Under the pieces are notes generated by a model. It ran no database searches, was not told the DNA's origin, and worked only from the letters and a program-made list of their open reading frames with translations. Positions 37,551-48,776 of a stretch of DNA of 64,000 bases are shown here, piece after piece. Origin of the DNA: Acipenser ruthenus. Its lineage: Eukaryota > Chordata > Actinopteri > Acipenseriformes > Acipenseridae. The position numbers were made by a program, and so were the translations under genes. The first letter of the stretch is position 1. Every line of letters starts with the position of its first letter. The stretch lies in the NCBI RefSeq assembly GCF_902713425.1, contig NC_081198.1, positions 22,117,188 to 22,181,187 on the forward strand. The letters run 5' to 3'.

Positions 37551-38651
37551 GGCGACTTGGCCCTTGCCCGGGGCCCCCCAGCCCGGACAGCACAGGGGGA
37601 TTCAAAGGTGGGTGCAAAATTCCAAGCACAAGCAGACCCCCAAAAAACGGGCTGCTGCTTCCAGAGGGGATATGTGCAATTTAAGCAGGAGGAAACAAAA
37701 CAAAGCAAAAACACACACATAACACCAAAAACAAAACATAAACTGGCGGAGTGCGTCTTACAAATAGTCATGCCAAGCTGCTATGCTGTGCAAGGTGCCT
37801 TGGGTAACTACAACTGTGACTCGCTGGCTGGCTGGCTTGCTAAGAAGGTCCTGGCATAGGGACATGTTCCACCACACTTGTCTGGTTAGCTGCATGCTCC
37901 CAGGAAACAACCTGCTGCTGTCTACATCATCACCACATGTGAATAAAAGAAAGAAAGACAGCAAGAAAGAAAGAGAGAAAGAAAGAGAGAAAGAGAGAAA
38001 GAAAGAGAGAAAGAGATTTTACATTTTTTACATTTACACCCATTCGTTTTTTTCATTCATTTTACATTTCTTTTAAAGATGACATTCATGCATACAGACA
38101 TACATTTTGTTTTAAAAGCATTTAAAATACATTTAAAAACACCAAGACAATTGTGCTTTGTACATGGTTAAAACAGACACAGATTAAAATCAACATGAAA
38201 AAAACCTGTGCTGCTTTAAAAGTGACTGGGAAAAAAAGAACCATCTATAAAAAACCAGTGTTTGTGAGGGCCGGGGAGTGCTCTCTAAAAAAGTTCAAAA
38301 GTGAACATAAAACTAGATCTAAAACAGGGACAGGGGAAAAGGGACAGTGTATAGAACAGTGAGTTAAAATTCTAAAATTTTAAAACACTTAAAATGTAAC
38401 TTTTAATAGTTTACATTAAAAATCTTAAAGATACATAAAACAAAACAAAACAAAATCAAATAAATAATTCAACGTAAATCAAATAAAAGTCAATAAAACT
38501 GAAACAAAAAGACTACATAAAACCAGGGCACCGTTGAAAAAACGGTCATGCCAGCTAAAAAGGGCGGAATGCTGGCATGACAAAATAAATAAAAGGCTTA
38601 GCGGTGCCCCGTAGTCCCGCTCCTAGGAGCTAGCGGTTCCAGTTTTTTCCT

Positions 38652-41600
38652 TTATTCCATCTTCACGTCCTGAAGTCCGGCGATCCTCCACTCCGCGCAG
38701 GCCTTGTCCTTCCCGAGGGTCCGGATGTCCAGAATTACAAAGTCCTTGATAAGAGTTTGTGCCCTTCTGGTCGTGGTGATAGTGTCTAGCTCCTGCTTGT
38801 GATAGACACAGACGTTACGGCCTTCCCACAGGATCTGCTTGACAACATTGATGACACGCCAAACGCACTTAGCTGTGCTGGTATCGATTCCTCCCGCAGG
38901 CCCATAGAGCACAGTCTCAGCGGTCATCTTGGCCGTGTCAGCAAACCTGTTTAGGAAGACAGAGACAGAGAGCCAGACACTGCCAGCCACATCACACTCC
39001 CAGAAGATATGGGCTGGTGTTTCTCTCTTGCGGCACTTTGCATAGGGGCATGTTTCTACTTGGGCTAGTCCCCTCCTGAACATGAACGCTCGAGTGGGGA
39101 GTGCACTGTGGACGGTGTTCCATGCTATATCCTTCTGGACATTACTGAGGCAGCTGTGAGACACATTCTCCCAGATTTTTTGGCTTTGGGTGAGGGAGAA
39201 AGTAGCTACTTTTTCAATTTCCTGGGAACCGGCAAGATATTTAGTTACAGCCTTGTATTCCCAGGAGGCCAATTTTGCTTTATCTAAGCCCAATTTATAT
39301 ATAGTGTCCCTTAAGGTTCTATAATACAATGGGGGGTCCCAGGAGTACGGCACGGTGTTATCAATAGTGCAGAGGCCCAAGGCCCTGAGACAGGTGGCAA
39401 AATAGAAACGATTCATGTAACATACCTTCCTGTCCAGGGCCTGGATGTTCTTGATAGTTTGCGTGAGCCCCTGCACTCGGGTGAGCTGCACAACGTCCGG
39501 GACCCCCTTACCTCCCTTCTTGTCGGCTTTACTCAGGGTGGCTCGCTTTACCCTCTCCATCTTGCTGCCCCAGATAAAGCGGTGGATAATGCGGTCCACC
39601 ACTTTTTTGGTGGTCCTGTCTGGGGGAAAGATTTTTCCTACATAAGAGAGGATGGGGAACAGTATAGACTTGGTTATTAATACTCTACCCGTCATTGTTA
39701 AGGATCTTGTGCTCCATCCGCCAATCTTTTTACGGACCTGGTTAATGGCCGCCGTCCAGCTCTGGGCCCCCGAGCTATTGTTCTCGAAAATGAGGCCCAG
39801 AATCTTGATTTTGTCCTTTTTGACAGGGTACATGTCCGACAGTTCCCTATCTACCTGCCAATTTTTAGACACGTAGACTTCGCTCTTGGACTTATTAATC
39901 ACTGCCCCGGTCGCCGTGCAGTACTTCTCAAGGATATTACTAATCCGAGGTACCGACGATGTGTTGGTGCAAATGAGTGACACATCGTCCATATATGCTG
40001 TTGTTTTGACCTGGACCCCGTTGGATCCAGGCAGCTGGAAACCAGTTATATTGGTATCCCTACGAATTGCCTGCAGGAGGGGTTCAATGCACACGACATA
40101 TAGCAGTGGGGATAGTGGGCAACCCTGTCTGACCCCTGACTGGATAGATATTTTACCAGTCAGGTGCCTGTTCACCAAGACTCGGGTACTAATGTTTGTA
40201 TATATGGTTTTAACCCACTCCCTAAGTCCAGGAGCGAATTTCATCTGGTCCATCACTTTGTACATATATTCATGGCTTACCCTATCGAACGCCTTCTCCT
40301 GGTCAAGGTTGAACAGGCAGAGGGGATGGTTCCGTTCTCTAGAATAAGCCAGAATGTCCCTTGTTAACATTAAAATATCCGTGATGGACCTCCCTGGGAC
40401 GCCACAAGCCTGGTCGGGGCCAATGACCAAAGGGAGGTGTACTTGTAGCCGGAGCATCAGAGCTTTGGCTAGTATCTTGTAATCCACGCAAAGGAGGCTG
40501 ATTGGGCGCCAATTCCGTAGATCTTTAACTTCCCCTTTCTTATGAAGGAGAGTAATTACACTCTCCCGCATAGAAGGGCCCAACCGCTTCTCCCTGTAGA
40601 CCGCTCTGTAGACCTCCGCTAAATGGACTTTTAGCATGTCCCAAAAAAGATGGTAATACTCACCCGGGATGCCATCTGGACCTGGCGTCTTACCGGTGTT
40701 CATGGTCTTAACCGCCTGGGTGAGCTCCTCCAGCGTGAGTTCTGGGTCCTTCTCCTCCTCCTCGTCGTCCCGCACTGAGTCAGGCTCCAACTGGCTCAGG
40801 AACCACTCTATCAGGGTGTCATCTGTAGCTTTGATGTTATATAGGTCCCTATAGAAGTTCTCTACCACTTTTTTCACTCCCTCACTATCCTCTACTATCC
40901 TCCCCCTGCTGTCGAGCATGGAGGACATCAAGTGCCGCTTCTCCCTCGTTTTCTGGAAGAAGAAGCGAGTACACTTTTCGTCTTCCTCCATTTTTTGCAC
41001 TTTTGCATTGTGCATGACCTTTCGTTGTTCCTCCCTACAAAGCACTGAAAGATCTAGCTTGGTCTGGGCTATCTCGTCGCTTACAGGGAACCCCCGAAGC
41101 TGAAGCAGGCTCAGATGCTGGAGGGCAGCATTCAGGTGTTTATATTTGGCCCTCCTTTCTTTTGCTTTCCTCTTGCCTGCTGCTATGAAATAACCCTTAG
41201 TTCTGATTTTGACCATCTCCCACCACTCTATAGGGGAGTTGAATAGGTCACGCAAAGTGGTCCACTCAACAAGCCTGCTCTTATAGGCTGCAGCTATGGA
41301 GGGGTCATCGAGTAAGGAGGTGTTTAATTTCCAAACCCCTGACCCCATCTGGGAGGTCTGAGGGACCTGCAATGTTACCTGCAGGAGCCTATGGTCAGAG
41401 AAGAAGACGGCCTGGGTGTCTACTGCCGTCTTCGTAAGGGAGCTGGTATGCAGGACGAGATCTATACGGGAGAAGGAGGTCCCAGATGAGCTCACCCAGG
41501 TAAAGGGAGGCACCAGGTCCTTACCTGCATCACACAGGGAGAAATCAGATATTACGGAGGACAAAACTCTACTAGAGCGGTCGTTGCGTGGCCTGCTCCG

Positions 41601-42052
41601 GTCTACGTCCCTCAGAGCACAATTGAAGTCACCTGACACGATGACGGGTACGTTCCCCAGCAGGAGTGGACGCAGCTGTGGAAAAAATTGAACTCTTTCG
41701 TTTTGGTTAGTGGGTGCGTAGACATTGACCAGTCTGAGGGGAGTGTTGTTGTATGTCACATCCACGCTCAGAATTCTACCAGGTTCTACCTCCCTACTCC
41801 GTCGGCTCTGGCTATGTTGGAGCCCGACCAGAAGGAGTCCCCCAGGGTCCAACTCTCCTTCAGGTCCCTATAATCAGGGCTCGACGAAATACCACACTCC
41901 TGCAGAAAGATGAGATCTGCTTTCAAGTTAGCTAGATAGTTTAGTACATCAAATCTTTTTTGTGTCTCCCTGATGCTCCTGACATTAACAGACACACATA
42001 TCAGGGCCATCAGGGTAGCTAACAAGAAAAGGAGTCGCTGCGTCCACCCCAT
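38652..42052 (-). pseudogene. LINE A5 ORF2, broken by a 43-bp deletion
   Basis: Two open segments remain: 41786-42052 (88 residues, start of the endonuclease, ATG at 42052) and 38652-41852 (most of the endonuclease after residue 98, the whole reverse transcriptase with YMDD and the C-terminal CCHC motif). The deletion removes gctgctgcggg through gatacct between two CCT words and shifts the frame at about residue 87. The first 15 or so residues of the longer segment (MDPGGLLLVG) are out-of-frame sequence. Confidence 0.93.
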
Positions 42053-42057
42053 AGCGA

Positions 42058-43113
42058 CTATGATTGGGAGGTCGGGACACTCTTCCTACTCTTAGCTCTA
42101 CGCTTGCTTCGAGGGGGCTTGGGCTTATTTGCAACTCCCATCACCCCTGAGAAGGTACTCACTGCTGCCTCGTCCAAGAAGGCACCGTCTTTATATGCAC
42201 AGTACGTGGAGTTGTTGGGGCTATTCAACTCCCCACAAGGTAAGTCTGGTGGAACTTGCTCAGGGCCCCTCGGAACGTGTGGGTCAGCTTTGTCCTGGGG
42301 GGGGGTTATGACAGACAGCATTCTTTGGCTGTTACCGTCTGTTGAATTGGAGCTGTTAGCAGACTTCTGGCTTACCGCGTCCAGGGGTATTCCCATGTCC
42401 TCCAGTGCTGTATCTAGGAGGACCTCTAGGGGGCCCCTGGTTTTGCCCATACAAGGGAGGGGGTCAAGGATGCTTTGAAGGGAGGCCCTTCGCTTGAAGA
42501 GGGTCATTGCTACAGAGGTACTGCTGGTCAGGGAAGGTGTTGACCCCGACCTCTCCCTCGGTGCATTAGTGAACACCTCTTCTGCGAGGTGTGCTAGGGT
42601 TTGTGCCAACGACTGGGAAGGCTGGCTGGGGATGCCCTGGCTGGCTGCTACCTGCCCACTAGGCGGCAGTGTAGCCGTCCCACTCGCCTCCGTCTCTGCC
42701 TGCGAGGGCAAGACTGGGGACTTTGTGTGGACATTAGCTGGTTTTGGATCTATGGGGGCCACCTGCAACTTGCTGTCTTTGATCCTGATCTTCTTTCTTT
42801 TCCCCCCCTCGTCTCTACCCTTTCTTTTCCCCACCCTCTGCTGGTTCTTCACTCCCTTCCCCTCCTTCTCACTCTCTCTTTCACTGTCGCTTTTGCTTTC
42901 CTCCCCCACGGACTCAATCATTATGGCGTCATAACGAGAGCCGAGGGGGAGTGCTGGCGCTGAGAGGGCCCTACTCAGGGGGGGGCCGCTGCTGGGTCCG
43001 GGCTCCCTCCCTGACTCGTGTTCTGCATCAGAGGAGCTACTGGAGGAGCTAGTGGAGTGGCTGTTGTACTCTCTCTCTGGGCTGGGGGAAGGGGTCCTCG
43101 TAAAACGGGACAT
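42058..43113 (-). CDS. LINE A5 ORF1b
   Basis: Open 351-residue frame with the family features. Changes include YDAIMIES for YDAIRIES and SERESEK for SESESEK; KPKPPRS is shared with A4. The stop-to-ATG spacing to ORF2 is 5 nt. Confidence 0.75.
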   Translation of the reverse strand: MSRFTRTPSPSPEREYNSHSTSSSSSSSDAEHESGREPGPSSGPPLSRALSAPALPLGSRYDAIMIESVGEESKSDSERESEKEGKGVKNQQRVGKRKGRDEGGKRKKIRIKDSKLQVAPIDPKPANVHTKSPVLPSQAETEASGTATLPPSGQVAASQGIPSQPSQSLAQTLAHLAEEVFTNAPRERSGSTPSLTSSTSVAMTLFKRRASLQSILDPLPCMGKTRGPLEVLLDTALEDMGIPLDAVSQKSANSSNSTDGNSQRMLSVITPPQDKADPHVPRGPEQVPPDLPCGELNSPNNSTYCAYKDGAFLDEAAVSTFSGVMGVANKPKPPRSKRRAKSRKSVPTSQS

Positions 43114-44003
43114 GTCTCGGGGGCGGGGGGGTGAGGGGGTGCTGGTGATGATGGTGGTGCTGGAGTCTGGGTCTTGGATACTGTTGGTGGTGATGTGGAC
43201 TGATCTTTGTTACTTGCTCCCTCTTCCTGCTCAGGCCTAGGCTTGTTCATGTTTGCCTTGCTGGCTCTGGCCATGTTGGCATAGGAAGAGGGGCAGTCCT
43301 TAAACAGGTGCCCCTTCTTTCCACACAAATTGCACTGCCTCTCTTCTCTGCAGTGGCTGGTCTCGTGGGGGGCGCCGCAGTTCCTGCACTTGACTACAGT
43401 ACACGCGGCCGTCAGGTGTCCTAATTCCCCACATTTCCTGCAGAGTTTTGGCATCCCATTATAGAATACCAGCCCTCTGTTGGGCCCTAACACTATGGAG
43501 TTTGGAATGTGGCGGACGCCTCCAATGCCCGATGGATCAACATTAAGGCGTACCAGCCACTTTCTGGCTCCTGTCCAAACCCCATCTTCATCTGTAATTT
43601 TCCTCCCTTCTGATGACACCCTCCCATAGCGGTTAAGCCATGTTGTAATATCATAGTCGCTAACAGCCTCATTGAAAAATTGGACAGTAACAACTTTCAT
43701 TTCTCTGTCTGTCAGTGCATCCACACAAAATTCTTTGTATGGAGCGAGATATTTATTCTCCCCCCAAAAGGACCACATTTCTTGTAACTTTTGGGGGTTC
43801 CTAAAACTGACCTCAAACACTTCCTTAAGCCCTGGCAATTTCACCAAACAATTCAAGTCAGAAGGGGAAAAACCCATACCCCTCTGAAGAATGGTCCGGC
43901 TGAACTCCAGTCTCGTCAGTCCTGGTTCCGTTTCATCTTGCTTGTTTCTTGTGAAGCGCACCGCATTGTGCCTCCTGGTTTCCTGGGTTGGCCGGAACGC
44001 CAT
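42975..44003 (-). CDS. LINE A5 ORF1a: CCHC-knuckle RNA-binding protein
   Basis: 342 residues, three intact knuckles, with GHLTAAC in the first as in A4. It overlaps ORF1b by 139 nt in the -1 frame, as in A2-A4. Confidence 0.9.
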   Translation of the reverse strand: MAFRPTQETRRHNAVRFTRNKQDETEPGLTRLEFSRTILQRGMGFSPSDLNCLVKLPGLKEVFEVSFRNPQKLQEMWSFWGENKYLAPYKEFCVDALTDREMKVVTVQFFNEAVSDYDITTWLNRYGRVSSEGRKITDEDGVWTGARKWLVRLNVDPSGIGGVRHIPNSIVLGPNRGLVFYNGMPKLCRKCGELGHLTAACTVVKCRNCGAPHETSHCREERQCNLCGKKGHLFKDCPSSYANMARASKANMNKPRPEQEEGASNKDQSTSPPTVSKTQTPAPPSSPAPPHPPAPETCPVLRGPLPPAQRESTTATPLAPPVAPLMQNTSQGGSPDPAAAPP

Positions 44004-44702
44004 CCTTCAGCTGGCTCCTCCGATTGGGGTGGGAGAAGCCTCTGGACGTCCGGGTTGTCTCTCTCTACGGAAAAGAGACAACGTAAGCAGCAAATCTGGG
44101 CAGTTGAAGGAACTATTACTTTAGTCCCTGAGGAGATGGTCGCCTCGCAAGAGGGACCCCCTCCCCAGGTGAACGGTGTCCTTCCCTGGCGGAGTAGGGG
44201 GCGCTGCTTGGCACCGAGACCACGTAGGAAGAATCGTGGCTGTGACGCCTCCTCGGGGTCCGGGGCCGCCCTTTGCTCCTCCCAGATGGCGCCCTCTGCT
44301 GGGCGCCTGCTGCTCTCTCGGTCTGGATCTCGATTACAATCAAGGGCTGGGGATGAGGTCGTCTAGGTCATCAAAGGGTCCTCAAAGGTCGTCTGGATGG
44401 TAGGTCCTCCTTCTCTCTAACTCCAGGAACGTCTGGAAAAGCCGGAACCGCCTGAAAAAGAAAAAAACGGGAACCGCCTGAAAAAGAAAAAACTGCTCTC
44501 AACAGTCAACAAAATCTTGAAAGACCCTCGGCCTGGATTGGGCAAGCCAAAACCAGACTGAGCATTAGTCTTCCAAAAAGTTGCCGAGCTGAAGAAAGCC
44601 AGTCAAAAATAAAAAAAATTCTGTTCCTCCTCACCCGAACAAACCTCTCACAGACCCTCGGAGGGAGCGGGCAATGCCACTACCCTCTAAGCCTTAGTCT
44701 TA
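44004..44702 (-). other. Family A 5' UTR (A5)
   Basis: Same structure as in A2, including the diverged 80-bp repeats. No gene seen. Confidence 0.7.
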
Positions 44703-44738
44703 GAAAGATTTATTCGAACTGAAGAGAAGCCAGAGTAT
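44703..44738 (-). other. U5 snRNA-like 5' terminus of A5
   Basis: Same 36-nt U5-like start and the same two-base step to the spacer as in A1-A4. Confidence 0.8.
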
Positions 44739-44740
44739 AT

Positions 44741-45186
44741 GGCTGGCTAAGAAGGACCTGGCATAGGGACATGTTCCACCACACTTGTCTGGTTAGCTGC
44801 ATGCTCCCATGAAACAAACTGCTGCTGTCTACATCATCATCACATGTGAATAAAAGAAAGAAAGACAGCAAGAAAGAAAGAGAGAAAGAAAGAGAAAGAA
44901 AGAAAGAGAGAAAGACAAAAAAGAAGTAAAACGGCGGGAAAACTTGCATCAACACTGGCACTCTCCCTCCAGCAGGGGTAGACAAAATGCTCACAGGAGA
45001 GATCCAGATCTGACTTTGACCAACGTTAGAGAAAGGTGTGCACCGTTCCCGGAGGTACTGCAATACCGGGCCGATGCGTGGAGTGGACGGAGCAAGCCCC
45101 TGTTCCATCTCCCGATTCCAAAAATCAATTTAATATATGGTCCCCTGATAGGGGACGTATCAGATATTAAACTGATAAGAACAGAT
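44741..45186 (-). repeat. U2 array block 6 between A5 and element C
   Basis: Spacer, GA/GAAA tract and a truncated U2. Private changes include cccatgaaac and catcatcatcac in the spacer. Confidence 0.95.
45035..45186 (-). pseudogene. RNU2: U2 3' part (about nt 38-189) at the element C 3' junction
   Basis: Consensus U2 sequence interrupted at nt 38/39 by the A-tail of element C, the same position as element B. Confidence 0.94.
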
Positions 45187-45225
45187 TTTTTTTTTTTTTT
45201 TTTTTTTATAAGAACAGATTTTTTT
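45186..45225 (-). repeat. Element C tail with an extra piece of U2
   Basis: On the minus strand the element ends TTTAATAAAAAAA, then TCTGTTCTTAT, then about 21 A, then the resident U2 from TCTGTTCTTATCAG. The inner 11 nt equal U2 nt 39-49, so the tail holds a second, extra copy of the target. Confidence 0.95.
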
Positions 45226-45338
45226 ATTAAATTCTCACAATAACTTTACATTTTACAGTAACAGTTACATAAAGCAATACAATCACCATTTACAACACAG
45301 AACAATTACCTTTATAACAACTTGCATGAGACAATTAT

Positions 45339-48300
45339 TTACAAATACACCAATCCCTTCCATTTCTCTTTAGCTGCATTGAATCCCCACCTTAACACAT
45401 CCCTTTTAACCCTTTCCCGAAGTTCCCCACTCACCCTATTTACAACCCCCAGTGCATTACACTTTGTATTTGATTTGACCAAAACTTTCCTTGATTCCCA
45501 AATTCCCTGTTTTACCAAACTAATAATTAACCAAACTAAGAATTGTGACTCTTGCAATACCCCCTTCAAAACAATTCCACCAACAATAGTGTTGTAAGAC
45601 AAAATAACATTTAACAAAACCAAATTGAAAACCTTCCCCATTGTTGCCCAAACTCGCTGAGCATATAAACAGTCCCAGAACACGTGCCTTACAGTCTCCT
45701 CCGCCATGCACTTTGCTCTGGGACAAAATTTATTCCTTGTTAATTTGTGTCTGTACAATACTTCTCTCACTGGTAATCTCCCGTGAACCACGAGCCAATT
45801 TAAATCCTTCAGTCTATTGTCTAACCCCTTGGGCTGCACTCTGCCCCACACTTCTTTATTGACCCCTCCAACCACACATGACCCCCTCTCTTCTATAACT
45901 CCTTTATACAGCATTTTGTGATTTTTACATTTGTCCTCATTCTTAAAATCAGGATACTTCTTAACCAATTTCACTGCATGCCCATAATGGTCGGGCAGCG
46001 TTTCTGCCCTGGGCACATTATTTGACCATTCTACTATGTGCCTCATGGAAAACGAAAACCAAAGGGAAACAAAATATTGGAACTTGTGCACAACGACAGG
46101 GTTTAATGCAATACATAACATTGAAAAATAAATACAATCTAATTTAAGAGGGATGTCCGGTACACCCCTCCCTCCTTCTTCCACACTTCTATACATAACA
46201 TCCCTCTTGATATACTCATACCTCCCTCCCCAAACAAAATCAAAAACCATTTTGGTTAATACTTTCCTAAACTTACAAGGTAGAGGAAACACGTAAGCTA
46301 AATACAATAGAGAGGGTAACACATCAGCCTTTAAAACCAAAACTTTCCCCAAAAAAGATAATTTCCTCAATTTCCATAACCCAAATTTCAACCTTAATTT
46401 TGCCAGCCTACCTGCCCAATTGTTTACCCCGCTCCCCCTGTGATAAAAAGAAATTCCCAACAGCTTTAACCCATCATTGCATCTCTGTAAACCACCCGGT
46501 GTATCCACCCTTTCAGCCCACGCCCCAAAAAACATTACAGAAGATTTATTTGTGTTTAATTTTGACCCTGAGGCCTGAGCATACAGTGCTATAATTTCAA
46601 ATACTCTTTCCAGGCTCCTATCTGATGTCAGGAAAAGAGTGATGTCATCCGCATACTGGGAGATTTTAACAGAGACACCCCCACTCCCAGGTAACAAAAG
46701 CCCTTTCACTTCTTGGTCTCTTCTCACTGCCTCTGCAAAAGACTCCATAAAAAGAACGTATAAAAGTGGAGACAGTGGACAGCCCTGTCTTACCCCTGAA
46801 CTTTGTGTAATCCAATCCCCCAAGTGGCCATTTACATTTACCCTACTACCCACCGCTGTGTACATAATTTTTAACCACCTCATAAAATTCTTCCCAAACC
46901 CCAGATGTGACAACACTCTAAACAAAAACCCATGGTTCACCCGATCAAACGCCTTCTCCTGATCCAGGCTCACCAACATTAGCGGTACCTTTCTATCCTC
47001 AGCCCAACTGATTGCATCTCTTGTGAGGAGGAGGTTCCAATGAATGGACCTCCCCACCACCCCACAAGTTTGGTCCTTATCAACAATAAAAGGCATTGCC
47101 TGTTTCAACCGCCCAGTCAGGACCTTTGCAATTAATTTATAATCGACTGACAACAGCGTGATTGGTCTCCAGTTTTTTAGGTCTTCCTCCTCTCCTTTTT
47201 TAAAAAGTAAAGAAATAATACCTTCCCTCATAGATTTACTTAGAGCCCCAGTGCGAAAAATCTCACCCACCACCTCTACAAACACCGGCCCAATCACATT
47301 CCAAAAAGTTACATAAAACTCCTTTGGGAGACCATCACCCCCTGGCACTTTCCTATCCGCCATTTGCTTTAGGGCTTCCTCCAATTCTGCAAGAGTGACC
47401 GGTCCCTCTATATCGTCCCTCACGTCCTCTGGCACCCTAACCTGTACAACTTCCAAAAAGGAGCCTCCCACCTCCACATTGACCTCCCTTTCAGAAAAAA
47501 GTTCTTTATAAAAACCATTAGCACAGTGCAACATGCCCGCTGTGTCCTGCACCGTGACACCATCCTTCCCCCTCAACCCCCTAATCACTCTCTTTTTTTG
47601 TGCCTCCTTTACCTGCTTAAAAAAATAAGTGCTGCAGGTCTCATGTTTCTCTAAGAACTCCCCCTTACACCGAAACAAAAAAATGCTTGCCCTCTTCTCA
47701 AAAACTTTCCGTATCTGACCCTTAAGTTCCTGTGACTGATCAAAGTCAAAACTCCCTGTTGTGTTTCCCCTTGTATACAAATTCTCCAGTTTCCTCTGCA
47801 AATCCAAAAACCCTTTATTTTCCTTCCTGCACCTATACCTGCAATGCTTTTGAGCCAAAATCTTAATTTTGACTTTCACCCCCTCCCACCATTCCAAAAC
47901 AGACTTTGAATATCTCATCAAATCAACCCACCCTTTAAAATGTAACAAAAATGTATCCCTAAAATATTTATCTCCCAGTAACTCACAATTCAATTTCCAA
48001 AACCCACCCCCAAATACTGGTCCCTTAAATTGGATAGTACACTGAATAGTATCATGGTCTGAAAACCACATTGGAGACACAATACAAGAATCCACACTTA
48101 ACACTTTTGAAACAAAAAAATAATCTATACGGCTCCTGGCCCCCCTTGAGTTCCTCCAAGTAACCCCCTCAAGCTTGGGATTACACTTTCTAAACCCATC
48201 AACCAAACTAAATTGTAATAAAATACCCTTTAACATACCCCCAGTATAATCATGCCCACCCCCCTTATCTAGTGACACATTAAAATCCCCTCCCATAATA

Positions 48301-48707
48301 ATGTGCCTATTTGTTACAAAGAGATCCTGCAAAACAAGAAAACATTCTTTTCTAGAAGCCATGTCGGTAGGTGCATATACATTAATCATTCTCAACTTTT
48401 GTCCCCTCCAGTTCACATCAATACTCAGAATGCGCCCTGGCACCACTGAAACAGACTGCACTACCTCCATCTCCTTGTCTTTTAATAAAACCCCCACCCC
48501 TGAAGAATGGACACCCCCCACACTCCACCTTGACTCCCCCATTCCCCATTCTTTACTGTATAAATCAATATCGGAGGCATCTTTCAAATGCACCTCCTGC
48601 AAAAAACAAAAGGAAAAATGCAAAGAACTCAAATAATTAAAAACCGATGCCCTCTTAATGTTATCCCTCAACCCTCTTGTGTTAATTGAAATACAGTTTA
48701 AGGACAT
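45339..48707 (-). CDS. LINE C ORF2: endonuclease and reverse transcriptase
   Basis: 1122 residues, uninterrupted. The APE-type endonuclease spans about 1-225 with N9, E38, D141/N143 (GGDFNVS), D195 (SRIDYFF) and SDH 216-218. The reverse transcriptase spans about 450-720 with LDQEKAFDRV (D582), SGVRQGCPLSP and YADD at 685-688. A CX4CX7HX4C motif lies at 995-1013. The architecture equals that of family A ORF2, and shared blocks such as NWRPI-LL-VDYK and LDQEKAFDRV place both in one clade. The start (MSLNCISINTRG) matches the usual beginning of LINE endonucleases. Expected role: nick U2 DNA near nt 38 and prime reverse transcription. Confidence 0.95.
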   Translation of the reverse strand: MSLNCISINTRGLRDNIKRASVFNYLSSLHFSFCFLQEVHLKDASDIDLYSKEWGMGESRWSVGGVHSSGVGVLLKDKEMEVVQSVSVVPGRILSIDVNWRGQKLRMINVYAPTDMASRKECFLVLQDLFVTNRHIIMGGDFNVSLDKGGGHDYTGGMLKGILLQFSLVDGFRKCNPKLEGVTWRNSRGARSRIDYFFVSKVLSVDSCIVSPMWFSDHDTIQCTIQFKGPVFGGGFWKLNCELLGDKYFRDTFLLHFKGWVDLMRYSKSVLEWWEGVKVKIKILAQKHCRYRCRKENKGFLDLQRKLENLYTRGNTTGSFDFDQSQELKGQIRKVFEKRASIFLFRCKGEFLEKHETCSTYFFKQVKEAQKKRVIRGLRGKDGVTVQDTAGMLHCANGFYKELFSEREVNVEVGGSFLEVVQVRVPEDVRDDIEGPVTLAELEEALKQMADRKVPGGDGLPKEFYVTFWNVIGPVFVEVVGEIFRTGALSKSMREGIISLLFKKGEEEDLKNWRPITLLSVDYKLIAKVLTGRLKQAMPFIVDKDQTCGVVGRSIHWNLLLTRDAISWAEDRKVPLMLVSLDQEKAFDRVNHGFLFRVLSHLGFGKNFMRWLKIMYTAVGSRVNVNGHLGDWITQSSGVRQGCPLSPLLYVLFMESFAEAVRRDQEVKGLLLPGSGGVSVKISQYADDITLFLTSDRSLERVFEIIALYAQASGSKLNTNKSSVMFFGAWAERVDTPGGLQRCNDGLKLLGISFYHRGSGVNNWAGRLAKLRLKFGLWKLRKLSFLGKVLVLKADVLPSLLYLAYVFPLPCKFRKVLTKMVFDFVWGGRYEYIKRDVMYRSVEEGGRGVPDIPLKLDCIYFSMLCIALNPVVVHKFQYFVSLWFSFSMRHIVEWSNNVPRAETLPDHYGHAVKLVKKYPDFKNEDKCKNHKMLYKGVIEERGSCVVGGVNKEVWGRVQPKGLDNRLKDLNWLVVHGRLPVREVLYRHKLTRNKFCPRAKCMAEETVRHVFWDCLYAQRVWATMGKVFNLVLLNVILSYNTIVGGIVLKGVLQESQFLVWLIISLVKQGIWESRKVLVKSNTKCNALGVVNRVSGELRERVKRDVLRWGFNAAKEKWKGLVYL

Positions 48708-48776
48708 AAACCCAAAAAAAAATTAATTAGAAAAGAAACCTCACTGTCCCATATTTGTGGATAATTGCAAAATCTC

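Larger units (their letters stand above)
34365..38013 (-). repeat. U2 array block 5 between element B and A5
   Basis: A U2-like 5' part, four full units spaced 789-790 bp, and a last spacer that runs into A5 inside its GA/GAAA tract without reaching a U2. The last two units share upstream variants (aggaaacaaaac). Confidence 0.95.
38014..44740 (-). mobile_element. LINE A5 (Tx1-clade, Keno-like), 3' end lost, ORF2 broken
   Basis: Nearly complete family A copy. The 3' end joins the GA/GAAA tract of a U2 spacer directly at the shared word gagat, so the last 20-odd bases of the element and the U2 3' part are missing. That is more like recombination than insertion. A 43-bp deletion interrupts ORF2 near 41796. 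ORF1a, ORF1b, 5' UTR and the U5-like start are intact. Confidence 0.95.

Noticed and set aside
45186-45207. Long T-run as an RNA polymerase III terminator
   Set aside because: It is the A-tail of element C seen from the other strand; U2 has polymerase II-type signals.
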